A stretch of 52,342 bases of DNA from a bacterium (GCA_021825865.1 JAKAFU010000010.1:1-52342), one strand, 5' to 3'. Numbered from the stretch's first letter, positions 1-9,780 are shown. The notes: generated from the sequence alone by a model not told the origin. Program-made: numbers and translations.

Positions 1-936
1 TTCCGATCTTCTGCCTTACATTCTAACATTTTTTATTTTATTGATAAAAAAAGCAAACAATCGGTAAAATTTATCTGTTAATCTCTAACATCGACGTCTG
101 TATTTGCAATATAGAGCATAGAGCAAATACAATAAATATTGTTAGAAAATCAATTGAGATAAATTAAGCTGCAGAAAATCGGAGGAAAAAAACTAAATTG
201 ATTATTATTTATATTTAATTTATTATTTGTATTTGCTGATATGCGCTGCCTTAGTTTTAATTTTAATAATTATTTTAAAACAATGACCGCTGCTACTGCC
301 ACCAGGTTCACTTTGCATAAAGCCTCCGTAATAACAAATAATTAAATTAGTTTTTATATTATATGCTGTTTATTATCCTAAGTTAAGTTAAGTCATTTAT
401 GCTTAATAACTATTAATAATAATTTATAATATAAAAAATAGGCGCTATGTGCGCTGCATAACAAATGTTGTCCATTCTAACATATATTAATATAGTTATA
501 CCATTATTTTTTTAAATTATCCTATTATTAAAAATTTATGTCAAGCAAAAATTTTATAAATTTTTATAGCAATAAAATAGCAATAGAATAGCAATAGAAT
601 AATGAAATAAAATAATAGGCCGGTATTGATATTTATTTAAACATATACTATTATTATTTATATATGATAGGCAATTTAGAGCTTGAAAAAAACGGAATTA
701 GTTTTTTTAATTTATATAGTGTATTTATTTATTTATATATATAATTTATCTAATAATTTATTTAGCTATATATATAATTTATGTATGTATGTATTTATTT
801 ATTTATCAAAAAAAAATCGGCAAGAAAACTCACGCTTCTTAGGCTAAAGCGGTTCGCGTATTATTAATGTAAAAGCAACAAAACAATATAAAGTATAATA
901 AAATAATAATAATAAATAATAAATGTTAATTTTACT
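1..936. other. gene-free AT-rich leader region
   Basis: No credible reading frame is visible. The first nine bases match the end of Illumina adapters. A 9-bp perfect inverted repeat (TGTATTTGC at 99-107, GCAAATACA at 123-131) could form a hairpin with a 15-base loop. Low-complexity ATTTATTT and GTAT runs fill about 715-805. A less AT-rich patch at 820-860 has two short possible stems (AAGAA/TTCTT and GCG/CGC) about 80 bases before the antiporter gene; I do not recognise it as a known riboswitch. Confidence 0.6.
567..599. repeat. 11-bp tandem repeat, three copies
   Basis: TAGCAATAAAA followed by two copies of TAGCAATAGAA, head to tail, inside the gene-free leader. It resembles the short AT-rich tandem arrays found in many intergenic spacers of this window. 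No function is apparent. Confidence 0.8.
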
Positions 937-2190
937 ATGAGTCCGTCAATAGCTATAGGGATTATCGGAATAGTTATTCTTCTCGGTTTTGTTGGAGAGA
1001 TGTTTTTCTCCGTTACCAAAATTCCGTCCATTTTATTTTTAATGCTGGCGGGTCTTATTTTAGGTCCGATTTACCATATTTTCAATCAGCAGCTTTTTAT
1101 AGATTTTGCGCCGTATTTAAGTACTTTGGTTCTTATTCTCATAATGTTTTCCGGCGGACTTGAACTCAATTTTATAACTGTTTTCAAAAGTTCCATATAT
1201 TCAATGATTCTGATTCTAATCGGTCTTTTCCTTTCAATAGTGCTTGTAGGCAGTTTTTTTTACATTATGGGAGGCGGAGATGTGATGCAGTCGTTGATGT
1301 TAGGCACTATTGTCTCATGCTCCAGTTCTACCGTTATAATGCCTCTTCTGTCTAATATAAACGCAAGCGCTAAAAATAAAACGGTGATAGCCATTGAATC
1401 TACGTTTAACGATGCATTTGCAATAATAATATTAATAGTTTTAATAAATTTCGCAAAAAATTCATCGGCAGCCGTTAACTATTTATCTACGGCGGGAAGT
1501 CTTCTTTATTCTTTCGGAATTTCATCGGTCATAGCAATTGCATTTGGAATTATATGGTTTATTTTATTGAAATATATTTCAAAAACAAAATATGCTTATT
1601 CCATTACATTCGGAGGCATGCTGATACTGTATCTGATAATCCATTTTGTTAAAGGCAACGGAGCAATAGCTATATTAGTTTTCGGAATAGTAATGGGGAA
1701 TGAAGAACTGCTGACTAAATTGAAAATTAATTTTTACAAAATGAGTTTAAAAGATTCTTCTATAAAACAGTTCAATTATGAGTTCTCGTTTTTAATAAGG
1801 ACGCTTTTTTTCGTATTTTTGGGCGTTGTAGTAGAATTATCGCACATAGGCTGGGAATTTGCCGACAGACTTTTTATTATTATAATAATGATAGTAGCAG
1901 GAAGATATATAAGCGCTTCTTTAACATTTTACTTAGAAAATTTAAAAAAGAAGAAAGAGGATGTGCTTCCGAAAAGAGAAAAATACTTTTTATGGTCAAT
2001 GATAGGGCGCGCCCTTGCAACGGCAATAATGGCCTATATGCCTCTAAATGCCGGAATTGCCGGAACTCAGGACTTTCCGGAATATGCTTTTTTGGTCATT
2101 ATAATTACAAATATACTCCTTACAGGCGGGGTTTATACTTATAGCAGATATGCAAAAAATGAAAATAAAACGGAAGGGCTAGGTGCATAG
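937..2190 (+). CDS. CPA-family cation/proton antiporter (NhaP/KefB-like)
   Basis: A 417-residue, almost wholly hydrophobic protein with about 12 membrane segments. Visible family signatures are FSGGLELN (71-78), the serine-rich SCSSSTVIMP stretch (127-136) and ESTFNDA (154-160), whose Asn158-Asp159 pair matches the ion-binding ND motif of CPA1-type antiporters. It probably exchanges Na+ or K+ for protons across the inner membrane. There is no C-terminal TrkA/RCK domain, unlike full-length Kef proteins, and the hydrophilic tail is short. No Shine-Dalgarno sequence precedes the ATG. It stands alone and converges with tadA. The ion cannot be read from sequence. Confidence 0.85.
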   Translation: MSPSIAIGIIGIVILLGFVGEMFFSVTKIPSILFLMLAGLILGPIYHIFNQQLFIDFAPYLSTLVLILIMFSGGLELNFITVFKSSIYSMILILIGLFLSIVLVGSFFYIMGGGDVMQSLMLGTIVSCSSSTVIMPLLSNINASAKNKTVIAIESTFNDAFAIIILIVLINFAKNSSAAVNYLSTAGSLLYSFGISSVIAIAFGIIWFILLKYISKTKYAYSITFGGMLILYLIIHFVKGNGAIAILVFGIVMGNEELLTKLKINFYKMSLKDSSIKQFNYEFSFLIRTLFFVFLGVVVELSHIGWEFADRLFIIIIMIVAGRYISASLTFYLENLKKKKEDVLPKREKYFLWSMIGRALATAIMAYMPLNAGIAGTQDFPEYAFLVIIITNILLTGGVYTYSRYAKNENKTEGLGA

Positions 2191-2212
2191 CGGAAAATTA
2201 TGGAAATTAGGG

Positions 2213-2272
2213 AAAATTGGGGACAGACCCATTTCTCGGGATACATTTCTCGGGACGGACACCATTTTTCCA
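2213..2272. repeat. REP-like repeat relic (site A)
   Basis: Between the converging antiporter and tadA genes lies AATTGGGGACAGACCCATTT (from 2215) and a related direct copy, GGGACGGACACCATTT (2252-2267). Between them CATTTCTCGGGA occurs twice (2230-2241, 2244-2255). GGGGACAGAC-type sequences are common around REP-associated elements in deltaproteobacteria (recalled, not searched). Sites B (20486) and C (29236-29349) in this window carry related sequence. No transposase gene is nearby. Confidence 0.55.
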
Positions 2273-2286
2273 ATCAATTAAAACGG

Positions 2287-2799
2287 TTAAAACCGTTCCT
2301 GATTGTGTGCGCCATTAATGCGGTTTTCTTTATTTCTTTTTGATTGAAAAAATTTTTTTAATAAAAAAGATGACTCTTCCTTTAAAATACCGCTAAGAAT
2401 TTCCGGATTATGGTTTAATCTTTTGTCGGACAAAGTGTTGTATAAAGAATTTACTGCTCCGGCTTTAGGGTCGTCGGCGGCATAAATTACTTTATCCATT
2501 CTTGACAATATTATTGCCCCGCAGCACATCAAACAAGGTTCTAATGTTACATATAGAGTGCAGCCGCTTAGCCTCCATGAATTTAATATTTTTTGCGCTG
2601 ACATAATTGCTTTGATTTCGGCATGCATAACAGATGATAAATCCTTTTCTACGCTGTTTGAAGAAGCAGAAATTATTTTATTGTTTTTTACTATGACGGC
2701 TCCGACCGGAACTTCCCCCATTTGGTATGAGTTGGCTGCTTCTTCTATTGCGGCTTTCATAAAATATTTATTAAGTTCGTATGTTTCGTTTTCAGTCAT
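2287..2799 (-). CDS. tadA: tRNA-specific adenosine deaminase TadA
   Basis: A 170-residue zinc deaminase that converts adenosine 34 to inosine in the tRNA-Arg(ACG) wobble position. The zinc site is complete: His59-Ala-Glu61 (HAE, with Glu61 as the proton shuttle) and PCLMC with Cys89 and Cys92. Length is normal for bacterial TadA (about 150-170), with a basic C-terminal tail. The gene is divergent from lipA across a long AT-rich region and converges with the antiporter gene; a small palindrome (AACGGTT/AACCGTT, 2282-2297) overlaps the stop codon. No clear Shine-Dalgarno sequence is seen. Confidence 0.95.
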   Translation of the reverse strand: MTENETYELNKYFMKAAIEEAANSYQMGEVPVGAVIVKNNKIISASSNSVEKDLSSVMHAEIKAIMSAQKILNSWRLSGCTLYVTLEPCLMCCGAIILSRMDKVIYAADDPKAGAVNSLYNTLSDKRLNHNPEILSGILKEESSFLLKKFFQSKRNKENRINGAHNQERF

Positions 2800-3296
2800 T
2801 TTTATTTTTTTATTTTAATTTATAAAAAATAGGTATCCGGCCTCAATTAATACTAATTAACCTGATTAATAAAAAGTATTGAAATTAATCAATATATTAT
2901 GATATATATCATAATATGAATCAAGTTTATATAGAAATACACTAAAAAAATATTTAAGACAAAACTTTAGGATAACAAAAATTTGATTTTATTTTTTTGT
3001 TATAATGTTATACAATTGAAGCTAAAGTTTATATTTTTATATTAAACAATTAAATTATAATTATATAAATGTCTATTAAATTTTTTTTATCAGTTATTTT
3101 TTATTAATATATTATTCTTATTAATTCAATTTTTTATTGATTATATCTTGCTTATTAATTTTTTTTATTAATTATATTATTATATTTAACGTCATTATAA
3201 TTATATTACTATATTGTGCGGAAGTCGTATTAATCGCAATAATATTCCATTTATATTTATATTACATTATGTTACATTAAAATTTATAATCTTTTC
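2800..3296. other. AT-rich divergent intergenic region
   Basis: About 500 bases between divergent tadA and lipA. It must hold promoters for both, but the sequence is so rich in TATAAT-like strings that none can be singled out. The right half is dominated by degenerate TTATTAATTTTTT runs (about 3075-3190). No RNA gene or riboswitch was recognised. Confidence 0.6.
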
Positions 3297-4172
3297 ATGA
3301 ATCAGAGAATTCCTTCTCATATCAGAAATGAGATATTAAAAATAAAATCAAGAAAAGATATTTATTCTACCTCTAAAATAATCAAAGAAAAAGGTTTGAA
3401 TACAGTATGCTCGTCTTCAAGGTGTCCTAATTTAAATCTTTGTTTTTCTAATAAAACTGCCACATTTCTTATGCTCGGCGATAAATGCACAAGGCAGTGT
3501 CCTTTCTGTAACATTGGATATGATGAAAAATCTTATGTTGACATGTCTGAACCGGAAAATATAGCATATGCAGTTAAGGCTTTAAAATTGAATCACGCAG
3601 TTATAACAATGGTTACACGGGACGATATATATGACGGCGGGGCATCGATAATTGCTGCGGCAGTTAAAGCTATAAAATCCGAAACTAATTGTAAAATTGT
3701 CGAAGTTTTAACTTCTGATTTTATGGGAAATAAAAATTCAATTAACGTTGTTTTTGGCTCAGGTGTAGATATCTTCGGACATAACATTGAAACCGTTGAA
3801 AAACTTTACGATACCGTAAGACCGCAAAGCTCTTATGCGCGTTCTCTGGATATACTTGATTTTGTTAAAAAAGAACGTCCGCATATACAGACAAAATCCG
3901 GTATAATGGTTGGTCTCGGAGAAAGCAAAGATGATGTTTTTAAAACAATTGACGATATAGCGTCGGTAAATGTCGACTTTATGACTATCGGACAGTATAT
4001 GAGACCTTCAATGAAAAATATCGAGGTTAAGGAATATGTTCCTCTTAAAATGTTTATTGAGTATAGAGAGTATGCAAAAAGCAAAGGGATAAAGAATGTC
4101 TTTTCTGCCCCATTAGTGAGGAGTTCTTTCGGGGCTGAAAAATTTTACAACAACAGCGTTAAGCTTCAATAA
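3297..4172 (+). CDS. lipA: lipoyl synthase LipA
   Basis: A 291-residue radical SAM enzyme that inserts two sulfurs into protein-bound octanoyl groups to make lipoyl cofactors of 2-oxoacid dehydrogenases and the glycine cleavage system. Both iron-sulfur sites are complete: the auxiliary cluster Cys38-x4-Cys43-x5-Cys49, and the radical SAM CX3CX2C triplet Cys64, Cys68, Cys71 (CTRQCPFC). The C-terminal RSSF motif, whose first Ser ligates the auxiliary cluster, is present in VRSSFGAEKFY. No lipB or other lipoate gene is adjacent. The ATG has no Shine-Dalgarno sequence. Confidence 0.97.
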   Translation: MNQRIPSHIRNEILKIKSRKDIYSTSKIIKEKGLNTVCSSSRCPNLNLCFSNKTATFLMLGDKCTRQCPFCNIGYDEKSYVDMSEPENIAYAVKALKLNHAVITMVTRDDIYDGGASIIAAAVKAIKSETNCKIVEVLTSDFMGNKNSINVVFGSGVDIFGHNIETVEKLYDTVRPQSSYARSLDILDFVKKERPHIQTKSGIMVGLGESKDDVFKTIDDIASVNVDFMTIGQYMRPSMKNIEVKEYVPLKMFIEYREYAKSKGIKNVFSAPLVRSSFGAEKFYNNSVKLQ

Positions 4173-4219
4173 TTACTAAATTTAAAAATAATAATAAATT
4201 AAACCGGGTGATATAAATT

Positions 4220-5428
4220 ATGACCGAAGATTTTGAAACAATTAAAAGACTGCCGCCTTATGTTTTTGCTGAGGTTAATAAGATTAAAGCCGAAGCAAGA
4301 AAGAAAGGAGAAGATATAATAGACCTTGGTATGGGAAACCCCGATTCTCCGACTCCGGATTATATTATAGAAAAATTAGTTGAAGCATCACAAAATCCGA
4401 AGAATCATAGATATTCAGTGTCTAAGGGTATTTACAAACTGCGGGTTGCCATATGCAATATGTATAAAAGAAATTACGATGTAGATTTAGACCCCGACAG
4501 CGAAGCGATAGTTACAATGGGTATTAAAGAAGGTCTGAGCCATTTAATGCTGGCTACTATTAACAAAGGGGATGTTGCATTTGTCCCGAACCCGTCATAT
4601 CCGATACATGCCTATTCCGTTATTATTGCAGGCGGCGACGTCAGAAGTATTCCGTTAGTGCCCGGGGAAGATTTTTTTGAAAATCTTATGACTGCTTTAA
4701 AACAAACATGGCCTAAACCTAAGATGATTATATTAAGTTTTCCGCATAATCCGACGACCATTACGGTAGATATAGATTTTTTTGAAAAATTGGTGGATTT
4801 TGCAAAAGAAAACGGTATTTATATTATTCATGACCATGCGTACGCAGACCTTACTTTTGACGGGTACAAATCTCCCAGTTTTTTACAGGCGAAGGGGGCT
4901 AAAGATGTGGGAGTCGAATTTTTTACCATGTCTAAAAGCTATAGCATGGCAGGATTTAGAGTCGGCTATGCGCTCGGCAATCAAACATTGATAAATGCGC
5001 TGTCAAGAATAAAAAGCTATCTTGACTACGGTATGTTTCAGCCTATTCAAATAGCTTCCATTATTGCTTTGAATGAAGAATATAAGTACGATGCAATAAG
5101 CAAGATGGTTGAGCATTATAAGAAAAGAAGAGATGTTTTAATTGAAAGTTTTAATAATGCAGGATGGCATATTGAAAAGCCTAAGGCTACAATGTTTGTC
5201 TGGGCTAAAATACCGGAACATTATTTAAGCGCAGGCATAGGTTCGCTGGAATTTTCTAAAATGCTTTTAGAAAAAGGAAAGGTGGCGGTATCCCCCGGAA
5301 TAGGGTTCGGTGAATACGGCGACCAGTATGTCAGATTTGCCCTTGTGGAAAATGAAATGCGCATAAGACAGGCTGCTAAAGGGGTTAAGCATTTTTTAAA
5401 CAGCCAGTCCGATTTGCATCATGCATAA
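4220..5428 (+). CDS. alaC: AlaC-like PLP aminotransferase
   Basis: A 402-residue fold-type I, class I/II aminotransferase. The N-terminus RLPPYVF and [13 protein letters not shown] (30-42) closely resembles E. coli alanine transaminase AlaC. Active-site residues are in place: Asn177 (FPHNPT), Asp205 and Tyr208 (HDHAYAD) and the PLP-binding Lys239 in [12 protein letters not shown]. The likely reaction is pyruvate plus glutamate to alanine plus 2-oxoglutarate; substrate is inferred from family resemblance only. GGGTGA at about 4205 is a plausible ribosome site. It lies upstream of hom and thrC, an arrangement I recall from deltaproteobacteria. Confidence 0.85.
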   Translation: MTEDFETIKRLPPYVFAEVNKIKAEARKKGEDIIDLGMGNPDSPTPDYIIEKLVEASQNPKNHRYSVSKGIYKLRVAICNMYKRNYDVDLDPDSEAIVTMGIKEGLSHLMLATINKGDVAFVPNPSYPIHAYSVIIAGGDVRSIPLVPGEDFFENLMTALKQTWPKPKMIILSFPHNPTTITVDIDFFEKLVDFAKENGIYIIHDHAYADLTFDGYKSPSFLQAKGAKDVGVEFFTMSKSYSMAGFRVGYALGNQTLINALSRIKSYLDYGMFQPIQIASIIALNEEYKYDAISKMVEHYKKRRDVLIESFNNAGWHIEKPKATMFVWAKIPEHYLSAGIGSLEFSKMLLEKGKVAVSPGIGFGEYGDQYVRFALVENEMRIRQAAKGVKHFLNSQSDLHHA

Positions 5429-5604
5429 TCTAGATGCTATTTATTATAGTTAAATTCACTATAAAGGTGCATAAAGAGTATATGAACAAGAATGCAAAAT
5501 CGAGAATAATAAATAAAATTACAATAAACAAATAAATAAATAAAACAACAAATAAAAAATTAACCGGAAGCAGTTATTTTATTAAATTAATTACCTTTGT
5601 AATT

Positions 5605-6948
5605 ATGGAATTTAAAAAAATGGAGAATAAAGATATCGGCAAAGATGCCGGCAACAAGATTAATATAGGACTATTAGGCTTTGGAACGGTAGGCGGAAGC
5701 TTTTACAGGATATTAGATATTCGTAAAAAAGAAATAGAAGCAATGCTTTCCTCCGACGTGACGATAAAAAAGATATTTACGCGGGGTAATAGAAATCCGT
5801 CAATTGATAATGCCGGTCATTTAATGGTCAATAATGCAGATGATATTTTAAATGATAAAAGTATAAATGTAATAGTTGAACTTATGGGTGGAATTACTCC
5901 TGCTAAAGAGTATATCGAAAAAGCCATAAAAAACGGCAAAAGCGTTATAACTGCAAATAAAGCCCTTTTAGCCGAGCATGGGGAAGAAATATTTAAATTA
6001 TGTAAAAAACATAATGCGCATATCGGGTTTGAGGCTGCAGTCGGAGGCGGCATTCCTATTTTAAGGTCGATAAAAAACGGTCTTGCCGGAGATTCAATAA
6101 CGTCCGTGTTTTCTATAATAAACGGAACATCAAACTATATTTTATCAAAGATGACGAATGAGGGCGGAAAGTTTGACGATATACTGAAAAAAGCTCAGGA
6201 AAAAGGCTATGCCGAAGCAGACCCTTCCTTCGACATAAACGGAATTGACAGCGCTCATAAATTAGTTATATTAGGCAGGCTTGCATTTGCGGCTAGCATA
6301 TCGTTAAAAGACGTTATAATAGAAGGAATTAAAGGAGTCAGCGATATAGATATTTGTTTTGCGCGTGACCTTGGATATAAAATTAAACTTTTAGGTATTC
6401 TTAAAAATGATGATTCAAAAATAGAGATAAGAGTGCATCCGACCCTTATCCCCTCAGGCAGTTTATTATCAAATGTTGACGGGGTATTTAACGCATTTTT
6501 TCTGAACGCAAAATTTGCAGGTCCCATAAGCCTGACCGGTTACGGTGCAGGCGGTATGGCAACTGCAAGCGCGGTTATGGGAGATTTTATTGAAATAGCC
6601 GGAAAAATTATAAACAGTGAAAAACATCATGATATTTTTCTTAATGAAAGTTCAAATAAAGTTCAGATAAAAAGAAAAAAGGACATAATATCGAGATACT
6701 ATTTAAGATTTTCAGCAATGGACAGACCGGGCGTCCTTGCTAAAATTTCTAAGATTCTCGGAGACAATTCAATCAGCATAAGTTCGATGATTCAGCAGGG
6801 CAGGAAGATAGACGGTTCTGTTCCTATAGTTATAACCACTCACGAAGCGAATGAAGAAGAATTATTAAAAAGTATAGAATTATGCGACAAATTAGACATT
6901 GTTCTTGCAAAAACTATGATTTTGAGAATTGAAGATAACGTAAACTAA
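5605..6948 (+). CDS. hom: homoserine dehydrogenase
   Basis: A 447-residue monofunctional enzyme that reduces aspartate semialdehyde to homoserine. It has an N-terminal Rossmann motif GFGTVGG (25-31), a catalytic domain with Asp215 and Lys219 in NGIDSAHKL, the NGTSNYIL signature (173-180) and a C-terminal ACT domain (about 370-447, starting DRPGVLAKIS) that implies feedback control, usually by threonine. ATG codons at 5605 and 5620 are both possible; neither has a Shine-Dalgarno sequence. It precedes thrC and the apgM-like gene, forming a threonine biosynthesis group; aspartate kinase is not in the window. Confidence 0.95.
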   Translation: MEFKKMENKDIGKDAGNKINIGLLGFGTVGGSFYRILDIRKKEIEAMLSSDVTIKKIFTRGNRNPSIDNAGHLMVNNADDILNDKSINVIVELMGGITPAKEYIEKAIKNGKSVITANKALLAEHGEEIFKLCKKHNAHIGFEAAVGGGIPILRSIKNGLAGDSITSVFSIINGTSNYILSKMTNEGGKFDDILKKAQEKGYAEADPSFDINGIDSAHKLVILGRLAFAASISLKDVIIEGIKGVSDIDICFARDLGYKIKLLGILKNDDSKIEIRVHPTLIPSGSLLSNVDGVFNAFFLNAKFAGPISLTGYGAGGMATASAVMGDFIEIAGKIINSEKHHDIFLNESSNKVQIKRKKDIISRYYLRFSAMDRPGVLAKISKILGDNSISISSMIQQGRKIDGSVPIVITTHEANEEELLKSIELCDKLDIVLAKTMILRIEDNVN

Positions 6949-7193
6949 AATAATACCTTATATTATAATATTAATAAATATTAATATATTACAAAATTAA
7001 TATTCCATAATATAAATATTTTATAATATTACTATCTTAACTTAGTTATCCAATTAATCATTTGCAGGTTACGGCTTAGTTCAGTTTTTAATTTATCTGT
7101 TATTTTGATTTGATTTAATTTGATTTTAATTCAATTTAATTTTAGTTTGGTTTGAGTTTTACAATATCTTAAATTGGTTATCTAATTAATAAT

Positions 7194-8285
7194 GTGAATC
7201 GTATATGGGGGTTAATTTTGCATCCGCAGAAATATGAAGGCGTTATCAAAAAATATCGTGAATTTTTACCGGAGATAGACGATGAGTTTATTGTAAGCAT
7301 TAATGAGGGCAATACACCGCTCATTAAATCAAGAAATGTTTATAAAACTATAAACCCTGAAATTGAAATTTATTTTAAATATGAAGGGTTAAATCCGACC
7401 GGTTCTTTTAAGGATAGAGGAATGACGATGGCTGTGTCAAAAGCGGTAGCCGACGGTTCAAAAGCGATAATATGCGCATCTACCGGCAATACTTCCGCCG
7501 CCGCCGCCGCTTATGCCGCCAGAGCCGGTATAAAATCATTTGTGCTTATTCCTGAAGGTAAAATTGCTATGGGTAAACTTTCTCAGGCGCTCATGCACGG
7601 TTCTCTTGTCATGCAAATTCAGGGAAATTTTGACGATGCGCTTATTATAGCCAAAGAAATATCGGAAGAATTTGAAGTAACTCTGGTAAATTCGGTTAAT
7701 CCCTATCGTATAGAAGGACAGAAAACAGCCAGTTTTGAAATAGCGGACGAACTTGGGAAAGCTCCCGACTACCATGTACTTCCGGTAGGCAATGCAGGCA
7801 ATATTACTGCATACTGGAACGGTTATAAAGAATATAAGCAAGCCGGAAAAATTCAAAACTTGCCTAAAATGCTCGGCTTTCAAGCTGCAGGAGCTGCGCC
7901 TATAGTACTCAATCATATAGTTAAAGAACCTCACACTATTGCCACCGCTATAAGAATAGGAAACCCCGCAAGCTGGCAAAAAGCGGTTAAGGCAAAAGAA
8001 GAATCGGGAGGACTAATTGAAGCAGTGACGGATGAAGACCTGCTTTCCGCTTACGCTCTGCTTGCAAGAACGGAAGGAATATTTTGCGAACCCGCTTCGG
8101 CTATAACGTTGGCCGGTTTAATTCAGTTAAATAAACGCGGATTTTTCAAAAAAGGCGATGTCTGTGTTTTGACTTTAACGGGGCACGGACTTAAAGACCC
8201 GCAAAATGCAATAAAAGTTTCAAGCGAGCCGATAGTTGTTCCATGTGATAAAAAATCAGTTTTAAAGGCAATGGAGCTAATTTAG
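7194..8285 (+). CDS. thrC: threonine synthase
   Basis: A 363-residue PLP enzyme that turns O-phosphohomoserine into threonine. It resembles the short Bacillus-type ThrC over its whole length: EGNTPLI (38-44), PLP lysine Lys73 in NPTGSFKDRG, CASTGNTSAAAAAYAARAG, and the phosphate-binding PVGNAGNITAYW. The GTG start at 7194 is the only sensible one; the overlapping ATG at 7192 is followed at once by TGA. The 245-base spacer from hom is AT- and T-rich. Its substrate requires a homoserine kinase; no thrB is present, but the next gene may supply that activity. Confidence 0.95.
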   Translation: MNRIWGLILHPQKYEGVIKKYREFLPEIDDEFIVSINEGNTPLIKSRNVYKTINPEIEIYFKYEGLNPTGSFKDRGMTMAVSKAVADGSKAIICASTGNTSAAAAAYAARAGIKSFVLIPEGKIAMGKLSQALMHGSLVMQIQGNFDDALIIAKEISEEFEVTLVNSVNPYRIEGQKTASFEIADELGKAPDYHVLPVGNAGNITAYWNGYKEYKQAGKIQNLPKMLGFQAAGAAPIVLNHIVKEPHTIATAIRIGNPASWQKAVKAKEESGGLIEAVTDEDLLSAYALLARTEGIFCEPASAITLAGLIQLNKRGFFKKGDVCVLTLTGHGLKDPQNAIKVSSEPIVVPCDKKSVLKAMELI

Positions 8286-8363
8286 CAATAGATACTGATA
8301 ATTAATGAATAATAAATGGATAATAAATAACATAAAATAAATAAACATGGAGAGATTGAAAAT

Positions 8364-9608
8364 ATGGAAGAAAAAAAAAAATATATTATTCTGTGTCCTG
8401 ACGGTATGGCTGATTTTCCTTTAACAGAGCTGAATAATAAATCTCCGCTTGATTTTGCGTCAACACCCAATATGGATTATATTGCTTTCAATGGCATTAC
8501 CGGACTTGTTAAAACAATTCCGGACGACTGTCTTCCGGGAAGCGATATCGGTTCTATGAGTATTTTAGGGTATGACCCTGTTAAGTATTATACAGGAAGG
8601 TCTCCTTTAGAAGCTATATCCATGGGTATTGAGCTTATGGACAGCGATGTTGCTTTCAGACTTAATCTTATCAATATACTTGATGAAAACGGAAAAAGAA
8701 TTATGCATGATTATTCCGGCGGACATATTACCACAGAAGAAGCAAAGAGCATATTGGAGACATTACAGAAAGAATTGGGCGGCGCCGATTTTCAATTTTA
8801 TCCGGGCGTCAGCTATAGGCATCTTATGGTTGCTAAAAATGCTCTTGACATAAAAGGGCTGCAGACCGTAGCTCCTCATGATATACCGGACATGCAGATA
8901 GACGAATATCTGCCCCATGGAAATTCATCAAGCGGTATTTTGTTGGAAATAATGAAAAAAGCAGAAAATATACTTAAAAATCATGATGTTAATAAAGCGA
9001 GAATAGCTTCCGGCAAGCTTCCGGCAAATTCTATATGGCTATGGGGGCAGGGGCATAGACCAAGTATGCCCACTATGAAGGAAGAGTACGGAATAGAAGG
9101 TTCCGTCATATCCGCGGTTGACCTTGTAAAAGGAATTGGAAAATATGCAGGACTAAATTCTATTGACGTTCCGGGTGCTACGGGATATCTTGACACAAAT
9201 TATAAAGGCAAAGTCGAATACGGTTTAAATTCGCTGCATTCAGGCGATTTTGTATACATTCATGTAGAAGCTCCTGACGAGGCGTCGCATGAAGGCAGCA
9301 TTGAAAAAAAAATACAGGCTATACAGGATTTTGATAAATATATAGTCGGCGGCGTTCTTGAAGGAGTGAAAGAATATCAGGATTTTATTATAATGATTTT
9401 GCCGGACCATTATAATCCTGTAAAATTAAAAAAACATACAGCAGGACCCGTTCCTTTTTGCGCTTTTTCGCCGTCAATGAAAGATACCCATTTTAAATAT
9501 CATGCGTCTAATTTTTCCGAAAAAAATTCTCAAAACACCGGTTTATTTTTTGACTCAGGCGCTAAACTATTTAAAAATTTTTTAAATTCTTTTAATGAAT
9601 TCTTATAA
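8364..9608 (+). CDS. ApgM-family phosphotransferase: phosphoglycerate mutase or proposed homoserine kinase
   Basis: A 414-residue member of the alkaline phosphatase/2,3-bisphosphoglycerate-independent phosphoglycerate mutase superfamily, archaeal ApgM type. Metal and catalytic residues are visible: Asp13 (CPDGMADFP), Ser60 in LPGSDIGSMSILGYDP, and later EAPDEASHEG and LPDHYNP. One reading is a mutase interconverting 2- and 3-phosphoglycerate. A bacterial subgroup (TIGR02535, recalled) is proposed to be homoserine kinase in species lacking ThrB and to sit beside hom/thrC, exactly as here, 78 bases after thrC. GGAGA at 8350 gives a good ribosome site. Family confident, substrate open. Confidence 0.85.
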   Translation: MEEKKKYIILCPDGMADFPLTELNNKSPLDFASTPNMDYIAFNGITGLVKTIPDDCLPGSDIGSMSILGYDPVKYYTGRSPLEAISMGIELMDSDVAFRLNLINILDENGKRIMHDYSGGHITTEEAKSILETLQKELGGADFQFYPGVSYRHLMVAKNALDIKGLQTVAPHDIPDMQIDEYLPHGNSSSGILLEIMKKAENILKNHDVNKARIASGKLPANSIWLWGQGHRPSMPTMKEEYGIEGSVISAVDLVKGIGKYAGLNSIDVPGATGYLDTNYKGKVEYGLNSLHSGDFVYIHVEAPDEASHEGSIEKKIQAIQDFDKYIVGGVLEGVKEYQDFIIMILPDHYNPVKLKKHTAGPVPFCAFSPSMKDTHFKYHASNFSEKNSQNTGLFFDSGAKLFKNFLNSFNEFL

Positions 9609-9780
9609 ATAAATACATTGCTAAATCATATTACGTTAGCATTTCTATCGTCTAATTAATTTTTACAAATAAATATACAGCTAAATCAGGTTATTTTAAA
9701 ATTTTTAACGGCAAATTGTATTTTTTAGTTGCTTTTAAAAAAATGTTTTATTAAAATATAATCTCTGCAATAACTTAAAT

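Noticed and set aside
687-712. AAAAAAC/GTTTTTT hairpin as a terminator
   Set aside because: Only one G-C pair; such A/T stems occur by chance in this base composition and no gene ends just before it.
820-860. Possible riboswitch before the antiporter gene
   Set aside because: Only very short stems can be drawn and the sequence matches no ion-sensing motif I know; the distance to the gene is about 80 bases.
2213-2272. Insertion sequence end
   Set aside because: No transposase, no terminal inverted repeats of IS length and no target duplication; a small repeat relic explains it better.
2282-2297. AACGGTT/AACCGTT palindrome as the tadA terminator
   Set aside because: The loop has only two bases and it overlaps the stop codon, with no clear T-run on the minus strand.
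7536-7979. Minus-strand open frame of 147 codons inside thrC
   Set aside because: Antisense shadow of a conserved gene, with no ribosome site and no recognisable domain.
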